In this document: positions 1 to 5,291 of the stretch, piece after piece
Layout of the letters: the number at the start of each line of letters is the position of its first letter
Position numbering within the stretch: position 1 is the stretch's first letter
Source: JAGLCW01 sp964422555
GTDB taxonomy: Bacteria; Caldisericota; Caldisericia; UBA6126
Length of the DNA stretch: 5,291 bases
Reading direction: 5' to 3'
Assembly: GCA_964422555.1 (NCBI GenBank)
Contig: CAYRBR010000096.1
Span: 1 to 5,291, forward strand
The notes under the pieces: model-generated
What the model saw: the letters and a program-made list of their open reading frames with translations, nothing else
What the model was told of the DNA's origin: nothing
Databases searched by the model: none
Made by a program: the position numbers and the translations under genes

Positions 1-903
1 CAACCAATACCCTATAACGAAAATAAACATTACCATGGTGTATATGAAATGCTAACCGAAGCTTTTCCCGAAACAGGAAACTATGTGCAGTGGATGCCAC
101 CTCGATGGGAATACATGCACTACCACCCTATTCTGAACCGAGCTGAACTAGCCAAAATTGGTGTATGGATAGAAAACGACCGGGTAGTAGGCGTAACAAC
201 CTATGAAGATAACTTGGGGGATGCCTACCTAGCCACACTCCCAACCTACAGGTGGTTACGAGAAGATATGGTGCAATATGCTCAACAAAAGTTGTACAGA
301 AAACAACAAGATGGAAAGGGATACCTTCGCATATTCTGTAGCGATTGCGACCAGGAACTGGAAACTATATTACAGAAGAACCACTTCAAAAAAGATTCCA
401 CCTTCCTGGAATATCGAGGCGTAACCCAATGGGATGCTCGAAATGAAATACCCTCTATAAAATTGCCCACAGGATATCGCCTAAAATCACTGGCTGAAGA
501 CAATCATTTGGAAAAAATCGATTGCGTATTGTGGAGAGGATTTAACCACACCGGGAAACGACCAGATGATTGGCTGAAAGATCGCAAACTAATGCAATCC
601 ACCCCAAATTACGATTTATCACTTAACTTTGTAATAGAAAACCCAAAAGGAGAATTTGTAAGCTATAGCGGAGTATGGGTAGTACCAACCAAGAAAAGTG
701 CCTACATAGAGCCCGTAGCAACCGACCCAGACTATCGTCGAATGGGATTAGGAAAAGCAGCTGTACTAGCCTGTGTGCAGGAATGCAAAAACAGAGGAAT
801 CCACCGAGTTATTGTCGAATCCGCACAACCTTTCTACACATCTATTGGATTCAAACCAATATTCTCCATTTTCCCCTGGACAAAACACATAAACCTTGGA
901 TAG
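1..903 (+). CDS. Two-domain GNAT family N-acetyltransferase, 5' end outside window
   Basis: This is probably an acetyl-CoA-dependent N-acetyltransferase of the cytoplasm; the substrate cannot be read from the sequence. The frame is open from base 1, and the first in-frame ATG (position 49) has no ribosome binding site, so I take the gene as truncated by the window edge with at least 16 codons before that Met. Counting from that Met, residues about 1-130 resemble a degenerate N-terminal GNAT domain (strand KIGVWIENDRVVGVTTYED). Residues about 141-284 form the C-terminal catalytic-type domain. Its acetyl-CoA motif A is VATDPDYRRMGLGKA (223-237, the R-x-x-G-x-G/A loop being R230-G235), followed by the usual C-terminal FYTSIGF (262-268). 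Family membership is clear and function is not. The gene converges on the minus-strand operon and ends 30 bases before a shared terminator. Its codons look somewhat more GC-rich than those of the operon (about 43% against 35% in single sampled lines). Confidence 0.88.
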   Translation, partial: QPIPYNENKHYHGVYEMLTEAFPETGNYVQWMPPRWEYMHYHPILNRAELAKIGVWIENDRVVGVTTYEDNLGDAYLATLPTYRWLREDMVQYAQQKLYRKQQDGKGYLRIFCSDCDQELETILQKNHFKKDSTFLEYRGVTQWDARNEIPSIKLPTGYRLKSLAEDNHLEKIDCVLWRGFNHTGKRPDDWLKDRKLMQSTPNYDLSLNFVIENPKGEFVSYSGVWVVPTKKSAYIEPVATDPDYRRMGLGKAAVLACVQECKNRGIHRVIVESAQPFYTSIGFKPIFSIFPWTKHINLG

Positions 904-933
904 AAAACCCAATCCAAATCAGTTTTCTGACTA

Positions 934-980
934 AAGAAAAAGACCATTAGCGAAACCAAATCTCTAATGGTCTTTTTCTT
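934..980. terminator. Bidirectional rho-independent terminator
   Basis: Bases 934-950 and 964-980 are perfect inverted copies (17 bp, core AGACCATTAG / CTAATGGTCT) around a 13-base loop. The stem begins with an A-rich run and ends with a T-rich run, so either strand's transcript gives a hairpin followed by U residues. It lies 30 bases after the acetyltransferase stop codon and 15 bases after the stop of the minus-strand operon, so it can end transcription from both sides. Confidence 0.9.
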
Positions 981-995
981 CACTAAGTCCAATAA

Positions 996-1949
996 CTAAT
1001 CTAAATCCAAGTGAGATCCCACATAACCAATATATATTACTTTTTCAGATTCATCGGGATAAAAATACAGTCGATATCCTTCCGAAAGTTTAACATGTTT
1101 CTCAAAAAAGAGTTTTATTCCAGTTGGAAGACGAAATTCTCTCTGTTTTCTAAGTTTTTCTTTGTTCTTTACTGTATCAGATTCACCACTTACTTTGTGT
1201 TCTAGTCCAGAGTTTCTGAGGTTTTCATCAGAGTAAAAAATGGTTGCATCTTTTCTCCATTTTTCAACAAAGGAATCCAATACTCGTAGTGTTTCTTTCG
1301 ATTGATTTAATATAAGATCCGGACCTTTCCATTTCAAAAGACACTGATTCATTTTCTCACAGAATACTAAACTGGGGTACATCTTCGAAGCATCTTTCAC
1401 TATCTCTTTTGCTGATTCAACTAATGCGTCATTCTCTTTCTGTAACATATCTAAAATGTCTTCTGCCAAATCTTCATTGTGCAAATTGTGTACCGTCTCT
1501 TTAGTACGACCATCGCCAACAATTAAATCGATTTTGAACGGAGATGTATCCCAAGGATGTTCTGTTGGGAAACTAACTAACGGACTATGATAAAATGTAG
1601 CTACTTGAATTGCAGAAAGAGTATTATCTCCATCCCACTCAATATTAACTTTAGAAAACTCTTCAACATCTTTTTCCAAAGGATATGTACGGGTTACAAT
1701 GCTCAAAAAAGAAGCTGCCAGGTCTTTATCTGCTTTATTATATTTGTTATACCAATCTCGCCAATAATAGTCTTCTGCTAATTGAACATGAAACCAGCTT
1801 TTGCCTTGATCTTTATTCACAAGAATAGCATTAAGGCCCTTATTATTCGCTTTCAGACAAATCCTTATGAAAGGCGGAATTGCTTTAACTGCTTTATATT
1901 CATTCTCAAAAGGTAAAGAATGATGGTTAAATACTAACCAAAAACTCAT
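996..1949 (-). CDS. Unassigned protein, third gene of the operon, possible effector with RelE-like C-terminus
   Basis: I do not recognise this 317-residue protein. It has no signal peptide and no membrane segment, so it is probably cytoplasmic. Residues 1-125 are rich in aromatics (YYWRDWYNKY at 61-70) and read as a mixed alpha/beta region. Residues about 158-192 look helical. Residues about 193-247 carry a second conserved-looking block (YPSLVFCEKM, DATIFYSDENLRNSGLEH). The last 65 residues look like a small separate domain: a GESDTV stretch (255-260), a basic segment KNKEKLRKQREFRLPTG, then alternating strands (IKLFFEKHVKL, YRLYFYPDE, KVIYIGYVGSHL). That final pattern resembles the beta-sheet core of RelE/ParE-like toxins, an inference from pattern only. 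The start ATG (1947-1949) overlaps the ATPase stop as ATGA and has no good ribosome binding site, so translation is probably coupled. Because it always needs the upstream two genes to be translated, it could be the effector or an adaptor. The operon terminator follows 15 bases downstream. Confidence 0.8.
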   Translation of the reverse strand: MSFWLVFNHHSLPFENEYKAVKAIPPFIRICLKANNKGLNAILVNKDQGKSWFHVQLAEDYYWRDWYNKYNKADKDLAASFLSIVTRTYPLEKDVEEFSKVNIEWDGDNTLSAIQVATFYHSPLVSFPTEHPWDTSPFKIDLIVGDGRTKETVHNLHNEDLAEDILDMLQKENDALVESAKEIVKDASKMYPSLVFCEKMNQCLLKWKGPDLILNQSKETLRVLDSFVEKWRKDATIFYSDENLRNSGLEHKVSGESDTVKNKEKLRKQREFRLPTGIKLFFEKHVKLSEGYRLYFYPDESEKVIYIGYVGSHLDLD

Positions 1950-1959
1950 ATGAGTTTTT
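1940..1959. repeat. Perfect 20-bp palindrome over the ATPase stop and third-gene start
   Basis: The half-sites AAAAACTCAT and ATGAGTTTTT abut without a spacer. The palindrome contains the TGA of the ATPase gene and the ATG of the third gene. In the mRNA it could form an 8-bp stem with a four-base loop, with the start codon at the loop edge. It may tune translational coupling, or it may be coincidence in AT-rich coding sequence. Confidence 0.6.
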
Positions 1960-3073
1960 CGAGTGCTTTATTGGTCTCATCAAAAAAGCCTTCTGGCCAA
2001 CAATCTAGGCATCCGTTATCGTCTATAGTAGGAGAAATAACAGTAGATTGTGGTGACAACCTAGTTCTCTCTAAATAGAATAGTTTCACATTGTCAGCTT
2101 CAATACATTTTTCCTTTATTGCTACGCGAACTCCATTCAAAAAGTGATCAGAATGAGTTTCGATGCATAATTGGACGCCATTTTGTGAAGCCAAAGCACA
2201 TAGTTTCCCCAGCGCAGATTGGCCAGCAGGATGTAAATGAGCTTCCGGATTTTCTAATAATAATAAATCCCCTGGTTTTGACTTTAACAAAGCAACAACA
2301 AGAGGTAATACAAATGTTATTCCAAATCCCACATTTTGGGGTTTGAAGGATGCCGTAACATCGTGTTCTTGCACAAAAGAATAACACAAAGCAACAGAAT
2401 TGGTATCGTTTTGTAACTTTGCCTCTACTCGAATGCCAGGAGATATTTCCGACATCCATGCATTCACATTTTCAGTTAAGGTAAAACCCATGCTAGCAGG
2501 ATGCTTTAGAGAAGAAATAAAAATCTTCTTTAATCCAAATTCAGACAGATAATGAGCAGCAAATTCACCATGATTACCAATGGAAGATAAAATTTTCACA
2601 TGATACTCAGATTTATCATACGTAGTTTGAGGACCAATACGATCAGCAGAGAGGTATTGAAAATTAGTATTGAAAAGACTTAGCTTAGAATCATGGTCAG
2701 AAATAGTAATTGAGGATTGATCGTTATCTATTAAAGCGTCGATAAAAGTCTGAACATCTGAATCAGAAGAATATCGAAATCGATAGCGATCAGGTTTTCG
2801 ATCCGACCAAGTTAGTAAAAATTCCATCTCATCTACATCAGCGCTTTCAGAAAGAACATCACTCCCCGTTCCTAACGAAACGTATTCACCATTCAAAAAC
2901 AAACCTTTTGCTGGGAAAAACCCTTTCTCAAAAGACTGTCGAAGTAATAAAAGAACTTGTAAAAAAGAAGATTTTCCCATTCCATTTAATCCACTAAAAA
3001 TATTCAAATTCGACAAAGTAAACGAATTGTCATATAGAGTTTTAAATCGTTGTATTCTTACAAATTCAAGCAT
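1946..3073 (-). CDS. ABC/OLD-like AAA family ATPase with DUF3696-type C-terminus
   Basis: This is a cytoplasmic ATPase of the SMC/ABC-like AAA_15/AAA_21 group, 375 residues. Walker A is GLNGMGKS (28-35) directly after the N-terminal strand LEFVRIQRFKTL. The Q-loop glutamine is Q39. A conserved LSADRIGPQTTY block (141-152) is typical of these proteins. The signature-like segment is NVGFG (247-251) rather than LSGGQ. Walker B is LLLLENPEAHLHP (270-282) with E274 and catalytic-type E277, and the H-loop is ETHSDH (H307). The C-terminus WPEGFFDE (359-366) is the hallmark of DUF3696. No TOPRIM nuclease domain follows, unlike true OLD nucleases. The ATG overlaps the upstream gene by 8 bp (ATGCTTGA) and has its own strong ribosome binding site (AAAGGAG, 7 bases away). 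In its operon it most likely acts as the sensor or regulatory motor of a defence complex, by analogy with other ATPase-containing systems. The ATPase assignment is firm and the role is inferred. Confidence 0.93.
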   Translation of the reverse strand: MLEFVRIQRFKTLYDNSFTLSNLNIFSGLNGMGKSSFLQVLLLLRQSFEKGFFPAKGLFLNGEYVSLGTGSDVLSESADVDEMEFLLTWSDRKPDRYRFRYSSDSDVQTFIDALIDNDQSSITISDHDSKLSLFNTNFQYLSADRIGPQTTYDKSEYHVKILSSIGNHGEFAAHYLSEFGLKKIFISSLKHPASMGFTLTENVNAWMSEISPGIRVEAKLQNDTNSVALCYSFVQEHDVTASFKPQNVGFGITFVLPLVVALLKSKPGDLLLLENPEAHLHPAGQSALGKLCALASQNGVQLCIETHSDHFLNGVRVAIKEKCIEADNVKLFYLERTRLSPQSTVISPTIDDNGCLDCWPEGFFDETNKALEKLI

Positions 3074-4208
3074 TATAAATCTCCTTTAACAATCGAGTAA
3101 CTGCTTCATGCCGATAGTCGTAATGACTTTTTTTCTGTGTGGAATAAGTAATTGATTTAACATAATCATTGTCGTTTTCTATTAACTGCATATGTTTTTC
3201 TACTATTTTATCTTTGTTCTCAAGCAATACTTTGAAGTCATCTACTGAAATCTTGGCCATTGCCACCGACCACACTTCAAATAATGAAGAATTCTTCTTG
3301 ATAGAACCACTAGTAGAACTTGTTTTTTTCTCAAAAGCCTCAGAACCAAAAATCTCATAACAACGTTTCATTGAAGAACAAAAAATAGATCTGTAGTTAC
3401 ATAACTCTGAATCAGAAAAATGCTCAAGTTGCTCATTCATCACATCCAAAAACTGAGTGATATTCTTTTTAAATGCTCCAAAATCCATTGAATAAAAAGC
3501 AAAAAAACGAAGAATAAGCTCTTTGTCTTTCATACGTTTCGACTGATCTCCAATTGTTTTAATTAGAAACTCATCGTGGGACAATCCATCAAGCCAATTC
3601 CTTATCGAAGGTTTTGTCATTGCATTTCGAATTTCCTGGTCATTTAAATATAAACCACCCGTGTTAATTCTTCTGAATAAAGAAAATTTTACTTCCTTTG
3701 GAGTACCTGGTTGAATTAAAAACAACGTTACTGGGCATTCATCAATTCTTCTCTTATACATTCGAGGTAGATCTTCATAGCACTTCCCAGAATACTCAGT
3801 TAAATACTCTAACCCTTTTAGTTTTAAAGCTTTATCCACCACAAACTTTTTAAATGCAGATAAACGTTGTAATCCATCCACAACAAGCCATTTATCATCG
3901 TCAGAAGCATCAAAGTAAAAGGCAGGCAGGGGAAGTCGAATTAAAACAGATTCAATAAGACGAGACATTTTATCATCTTTCCATAAATCTGCATGTCGTT
4001 GAAACTCTGTATTCAAATCAATTTCATCATTACGAAGTCGCTCAATAATGTTACGTAAGGTATCGTTTCTAGGCAGTACACTTATCTCTTTAGGGTTAAA
4101 TGGCTCCTTCATTTCAATTTCTTTTTCATCTTTGTTTTCTATATATTCTATCTCCTCTTCCATAACAATATTTTTATCTTCACACATTTCGTCTTCCAGA
4201 TAATGCAT
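3066..4208 (-). CDS. DUF262 (ParB/Srx-like, GmrS-like) protein, first gene of the operon
   Basis: DUF262 proteins share the ParB/sulfiredoxin NTP-binding fold and include the N-terminal part of GmrSD-type modification-dependent restriction enzymes. All the expected blocks are present: FQRHADLW (69-76), SRLIESVLIRLPLPAFYFD (82-100), VVDGLQRLSAF (109-119, the DGQQR motif with Leu for the first Gln), and LFRRINTGG with LNDQEIRNA (177-196). A highly acidic tail (5-36) precedes the domain. Residues about 200-380 are helical. I see no HNH/DUF1524 nuclease motif there or in the neighbours, so this is a stand-alone GmrS-like protein rather than a complete GmrSD. The start at 4206-4208 is chosen because AGGAG lies 10 bases upstream; the ATG of residue 8 is a less likely alternative. 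Codons near the end overlap the ATPase start. It probably binds or hydrolyses a nucleotide, or reads modified DNA, together with the ATPase. That role is inferred from family and operon. Confidence 0.92.
   Translation of the reverse strand: MHYLEDEMCEDKNIVMEEEIEYIENKDEKEIEMKEPFNPKEISVLPRNDTLRNIIERLRNDEIDLNTEFQRHADLWKDDKMSRLIESVLIRLPLPAFYFDASDDDKWLVVDGLQRLSAFKKFVVDKALKLKGLEYLTEYSGKCYEDLPRMYKRRIDECPVTLFLIQPGTPKEVKFSLFRRINTGGLYLNDQEIRNAMTKPSIRNWLDGLSHDEFLIKTIGDQSKRMKDKELILRFFAFYSMDFGAFKKNITQFLDVMNEQLEHFSDSELCNYRSIFCSSMKRCYEIFGSEAFEKKTSSTSGSIKKNSSLFEVWSVAMAKISVDDFKVLLENKDKIVEKHMQLIENDNDYVKSITYSTQKKSHYDYRHEAVTRLLKEIYNA
3081..3087 (-). promoter_or_regulatory. Strong ribosome binding site of the ATPase gene, inside the DUF262 coding sequence
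   Basis: On the minus strand this reads AAAGGAG, 7 bases before the ATG at 3071-3073. It lies within the last codons of the DUF262 gene and fixes the ATPase start, which the 8-bp overlap alone would not prove. Confidence 0.8.
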
Positions 4209-4218
4209 AGAAAAGTAT

Positions 4219-4223
4219 CTCCT
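4219..4223 (-). promoter_or_regulatory. Ribosome binding site of the DUF262 gene
   Basis: The minus strand reads AGGAG, ending 10 bases before the ATG at 4206-4208. This supports that start over the ATG seven codons further in. Confidence 0.65.
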
Positions 4224-4241
4224 AAAAGGGTTTATTCCAAA

Positions 4242-4269
4242 ATTGTATCAGTATAGCATGAATCGTCAA
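4242..4269 (-). promoter_or_regulatory. Candidate sigma-70-type promoter of the three-gene operon
   Basis: On the minus strand the -35 is TTGACG (4264-4269) and the -10 is TACAAT (4242-4247), with a 16-base spacer. An alternative pair is TTGTCA (4275-4280) with TATACT (4250-4255) and a 19-base spacer, which is less favourable. Either gives a short leader before the AGGAG site. No other promoter-like pair lies between this and the DUF262 start, so the three genes are probably one transcript. Confidence 0.55.
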
Positions 4270-4278
4270 TTTATTGAC
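4265..4278. promoter_or_regulatory. Inverted repeat over the operon -35, operator candidate
   Basis: GTCAAT and ATTGAC are separated by TT, giving a 14-base dyad. It covers the proposed -35 and reaches just upstream of it, where a repressor could block RNA polymerase. No regulator gene is encoded in the operon, so the binder, if any, is unknown. Confidence 0.35.
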
Positions 4279-4487
4279 AATGTTTAGTTCAGAAACAAGA
4301 TAATAGCAAAAAAGGTGACAGAAGCATTGCAATCGAAACCAACCCCAAGGATGAGAATAAAGCTCTGCATAGGTTAATCGCAAGAGGGGAAACTATAATG
4401 CACTTTCTTGAAAATTCAAATAGTTACTTGGAGATTACAAGAAAGTATTTCTCCCAAATGCCATCAAATGGTTTCCAGCGACAGTAA
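4278..4487 (+). pseudogene. Possible 3' remnant of a broken gene
   Basis: A frame is open from just after a TGA (4275-4277) to a TAA at 4485-4487 (69 codons), but it has no ATG until 4398. The translation is protein-like in composition: GDRSIAIETNPKDENK near 4317-4361, then ALHRLIARGETIMHFLE and a tail ending NGFQRQ. This suggests the end of a gene whose beginning was lost. I do not recognise the family. The ATG at 4398 with GAGGGG 7 bases upstream could alternatively start a 29-residue peptide. The frame could also be open by chance in this spacer. It contains the first copy of the 42-bp repeat in a frame different from that used by the lipoprotein gene. Confidence 0.3.
4320..4361 (+). repeat. 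42-bp imperfect direct repeat, copy 1 (spacer)
   Basis: This segment matches 4781-4822 at 39 of 42 positions (differences at 4335, 4355 and 4358), at a distance of 461 bases in the same orientation. Similarity drops sharply on both sides. It lies in the spacer beside the operon promoter. Confidence 0.9.
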
Positions 4488-4559
4488 ATCAAAAAAGCTA
4501 AAAAACTTGCAATTTTTTTCGCCTTCTTCGATTTATAATATAGAGTGTTTTTATATTTG

Positions 4560-4565
4560 TATAAT
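4560..4565 (+). promoter_or_regulatory. -10-like element ahead of the lipoprotein gene
   Basis: TATAAT is preceded by TTG, about 100 bases before the lipoprotein start. No convincing -35 lies 16-18 bases upstream (AT-rich bases only). A second TATAAT lies at 4534-4539, also without a good -35. One of them probably drives the gene, giving a leader of about 90-120 bases. Confidence 0.35.
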
Positions 4566-4588
4566 GGTATCATGTAATTGGTCGATAC

Positions 4589-4632
4589 CAAACCTGTTCT
4601 TTCGGGTTTGCACGTTTCGAACCGTTCCCGAA
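4589..4632 (+). other. Structured leader with two exclusive hairpins
   Basis: CAAACCTG (4589-4596) pairs with CGGGTTTG (4603-4610) over 8 bp with one G-U pair and a 6-base loop. TTCGGG (4601-4606) can instead pair with CCCGAA (4627-4632). The stretch is more GC-rich than its surroundings and lies between the -10-like element and the ribosome binding site of the lipoprotein gene. It could be a leader regulator or a remnant terminator, although no T run follows. Confidence 0.35.
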
Positions 4633-4651
4633 CATTGCTTGGTAGCAGTTT

Positions 4652-4657
4652 AAGGAG
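4652..4657 (+). promoter_or_regulatory. Ribosome binding site of the lipoprotein gene
   Basis: AAGGAG lies 7 bases before the ATG at 4665-4667, a near-ideal site. It fixes the start of a gene that runs off the window. Confidence 0.85.
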
Positions 4658-4664
4658 TATGTAA

Positions 4665-5291
4665 ATGAAAAGAATAGGAACTTTGTTTGCAGTAGTGTGT
4701 ATTTGCTCTATCGTTCTTTGCAACTGTGGTGTTACCACTACGAAAGTGAAAACCATAGAAGCTCCACCAGTGGAAATGGTAGAAGCATTGCAATCAAAAC
4801 CAACCCCAAGGATGATAACAAACCAAGAAACCAACAAATCGTACCTTTTTTTGGGAGAAGATGTTCTTTCTTCCCCATTCACACGGGAAGTGTATACCAT
4901 TGAAGGATTCAATTTCACTCGCAACGATTCGTTCTCCGTAATCTTTAGCAAGAATCCCGATACAATTCCAATTTACATAAACAAAGAGGAAGTATTGTAT
5001 GTGGAAACTCCAAAAGATACACACAATTACACAAATGTCCTTTCATATATACAAGGTAATGAACTGGTAAGAGTAACGGATAAAAGCATTAAGTTAATAA
5101 ACAAAAACATAGTTGTGTTAGCAGCTAAATACGACAATGAACATGAAACACTTAACCTTGACACAAACAAATCCATTCCCTTCACCACAGAATATCCTTT
5201 ATTCTCTATAAAGTCTTTGAAAGATGGATACCTTTGTTCCTACTTCGATGAAGCAAAGTACGACCGTTTCATGGAAGTAATGGAACAAGAC
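4665..5291 (+). CDS. Putative lipoprotein, 3' end outside window
   Basis: The frame is open from the ATG at 4665 to the last base (209 codons, no stop). The N-terminus has a basic start (MKR), a hydrophobic stretch (about 4-18) and a cysteine-rich end, LCNCG (18-22). Cleavage before C21 would give a lipobox with Leu at -3 and Asn at -1, which is relaxed compared with the usual LAGC and is a form accepted in spirochaetes. The mature protein is thus probably exported and lipid-anchored. After a Thr/Pro-rich linker (TTTKVKTIEAPPVEMVEA) comes a beta-rich body with repeated short strands (SYLFLGEDV, YTIEGFNFTRND, FSVIFSK, IPIYINKEEVLYVE, KSIKLINKNIVVLAAKY), which may be a surface or propeller-like domain. 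I do not recognise the family. Residues 40-52 fall in copy 2 of the 42-bp repeat. It has its own leader and is divergent from the operon, so it is probably unrelated to it functionally. Confidence 0.82.
   Translation, partial: MKRIGTLFAVVCICSIVLCNCGVTTTKVKTIEAPPVEMVEALQSKPTPRMITNQETNKSYLFLGEDVLSSPFTREVYTIEGFNFTRNDSFSVIFSKNPDTIPIYINKEEVLYVETPKDTHNYTNVLSYIQGNELVRVTDKSIKLINKNIVVLAAKYDNEHETLNLDTNKSIPFTTEYPLFSIKSLKDGYLCSYFDEAKYDRFMEVMEQD
4781..4822 (+). repeat. 42-bp imperfect direct repeat, copy 2 (inside lipoprotein gene)
   Basis: This is the second copy of the segment at 4320-4361. In the lipoprotein frame it encodes EALQSKPTPRM and the next residues, just after the signal peptide and linker. 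The neighbouring frame would give RSIAIKTNPKDDNK, close to the reading of copy 1 in the remnant frame. Confidence 0.9.

Noticed and set aside
675..950. 91-codon plus-strand open frame
   Set aside because: It overlaps the conserved acetyl-CoA motif region of the acetyltransferase in another frame and runs into the terminator stem.
2148..2459. 103-codon minus-strand open frame
   Set aside because: It is an out-of-frame reading inside the ATPase gene, whose motifs are intact throughout. No ribosome binding site.
4501..4520. A-run / T-run around CTTGCAA as a terminator for the remnant gene
   Set aside because: Any stem would be almost only A-U pairs with an unpaired C, too weak for a rho-independent terminator.
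4408..4653. 81-codon plus-strand open frame in the spacer
   Set aside because: It starts with TTG without a ribosome binding site, runs across the promoter-like and hairpin region, and has an implausible Cys/Phe/Ser-rich composition.
4424..4951. 175-codon minus-strand open frame
   Set aside because: It lies mostly antisense to the lipoprotein gene, which has a signal peptide and an ideal ribosome binding site. Its own translation is low-complexity and has no family pattern.
1..5291. tRNA, rRNA, CRISPR array, insertion sequence or integrase
   Set aside because: No cloverleaf, no regularly spaced repeats, no transposase or recombinase motifs and no terminal inverted repeats were found on reading both strands.

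Overview
The window comes from a low-GC bacterium (roughly 35-43% GC in the lines I counted by eye) with strong AGGAG-type ribosome binding sites and compact, overlapping genes. Low GC and strong Shine-Dalgarno sites would fit Bacillota. The relaxed lipobox of the last gene (Asn just before the Cys) would also fit a spirochaete. No marker in the window settles the phylum.

Layout: (1) positions 1-903, plus strand, hold the 3' part of a two-domain GNAT-type acetyltransferase gene that begins before the window. (2) A perfect 17-bp inverted repeat at 934-980 flanked by A and T runs is a bidirectional terminator between convergent genes. (3) Positions 4208 down to 996, minus strand, hold a tightly overlapping three-gene operon. 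It encodes a DUF262-type (ParB/Srx-like, GmrS-like) protein, an ABC/OLD-like AAA ATPase of the DUF3696 type, and a 317-residue protein I cannot assign, whose C-terminal end looks like a small RelE-like domain. The overlaps are 8 bp and 4 bp. (4) Positions 4209-4664 are a gene-free spacer. It carries the operon promoter, with an inverted repeat over the -35, what looks like the 3' end of a broken gene, one copy of a 42-bp repeat, and a folded leader for the next gene. (5) From 4665 to the window end, plus strand, runs the 5' part of a lipoprotein gene that contains the second copy of the 42-bp repeat.

The point of interest is the minus-strand operon. A nucleotide-sensing or DNA-processing DUF262 protein, a regulatory ATPase and a third possible effector, translated as one coupled unit and lying between unrelated housekeeping-type genes, is the usual architecture of an anti-phage defence module. 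DUF262 and DUF3696 families both occur in known defence systems. The defence role is inferred from domains and context, not shown by the sequence. The operon may belong to, or be a relative of, an already named three-gene system with a DUF3696 ATPase (Menshen is the one I would compare first, from memory). The third protein is the least understood part. The spacer next to the operon, with a repeat fragment and a gene remnant, suggests past rearrangement at this end of the module.
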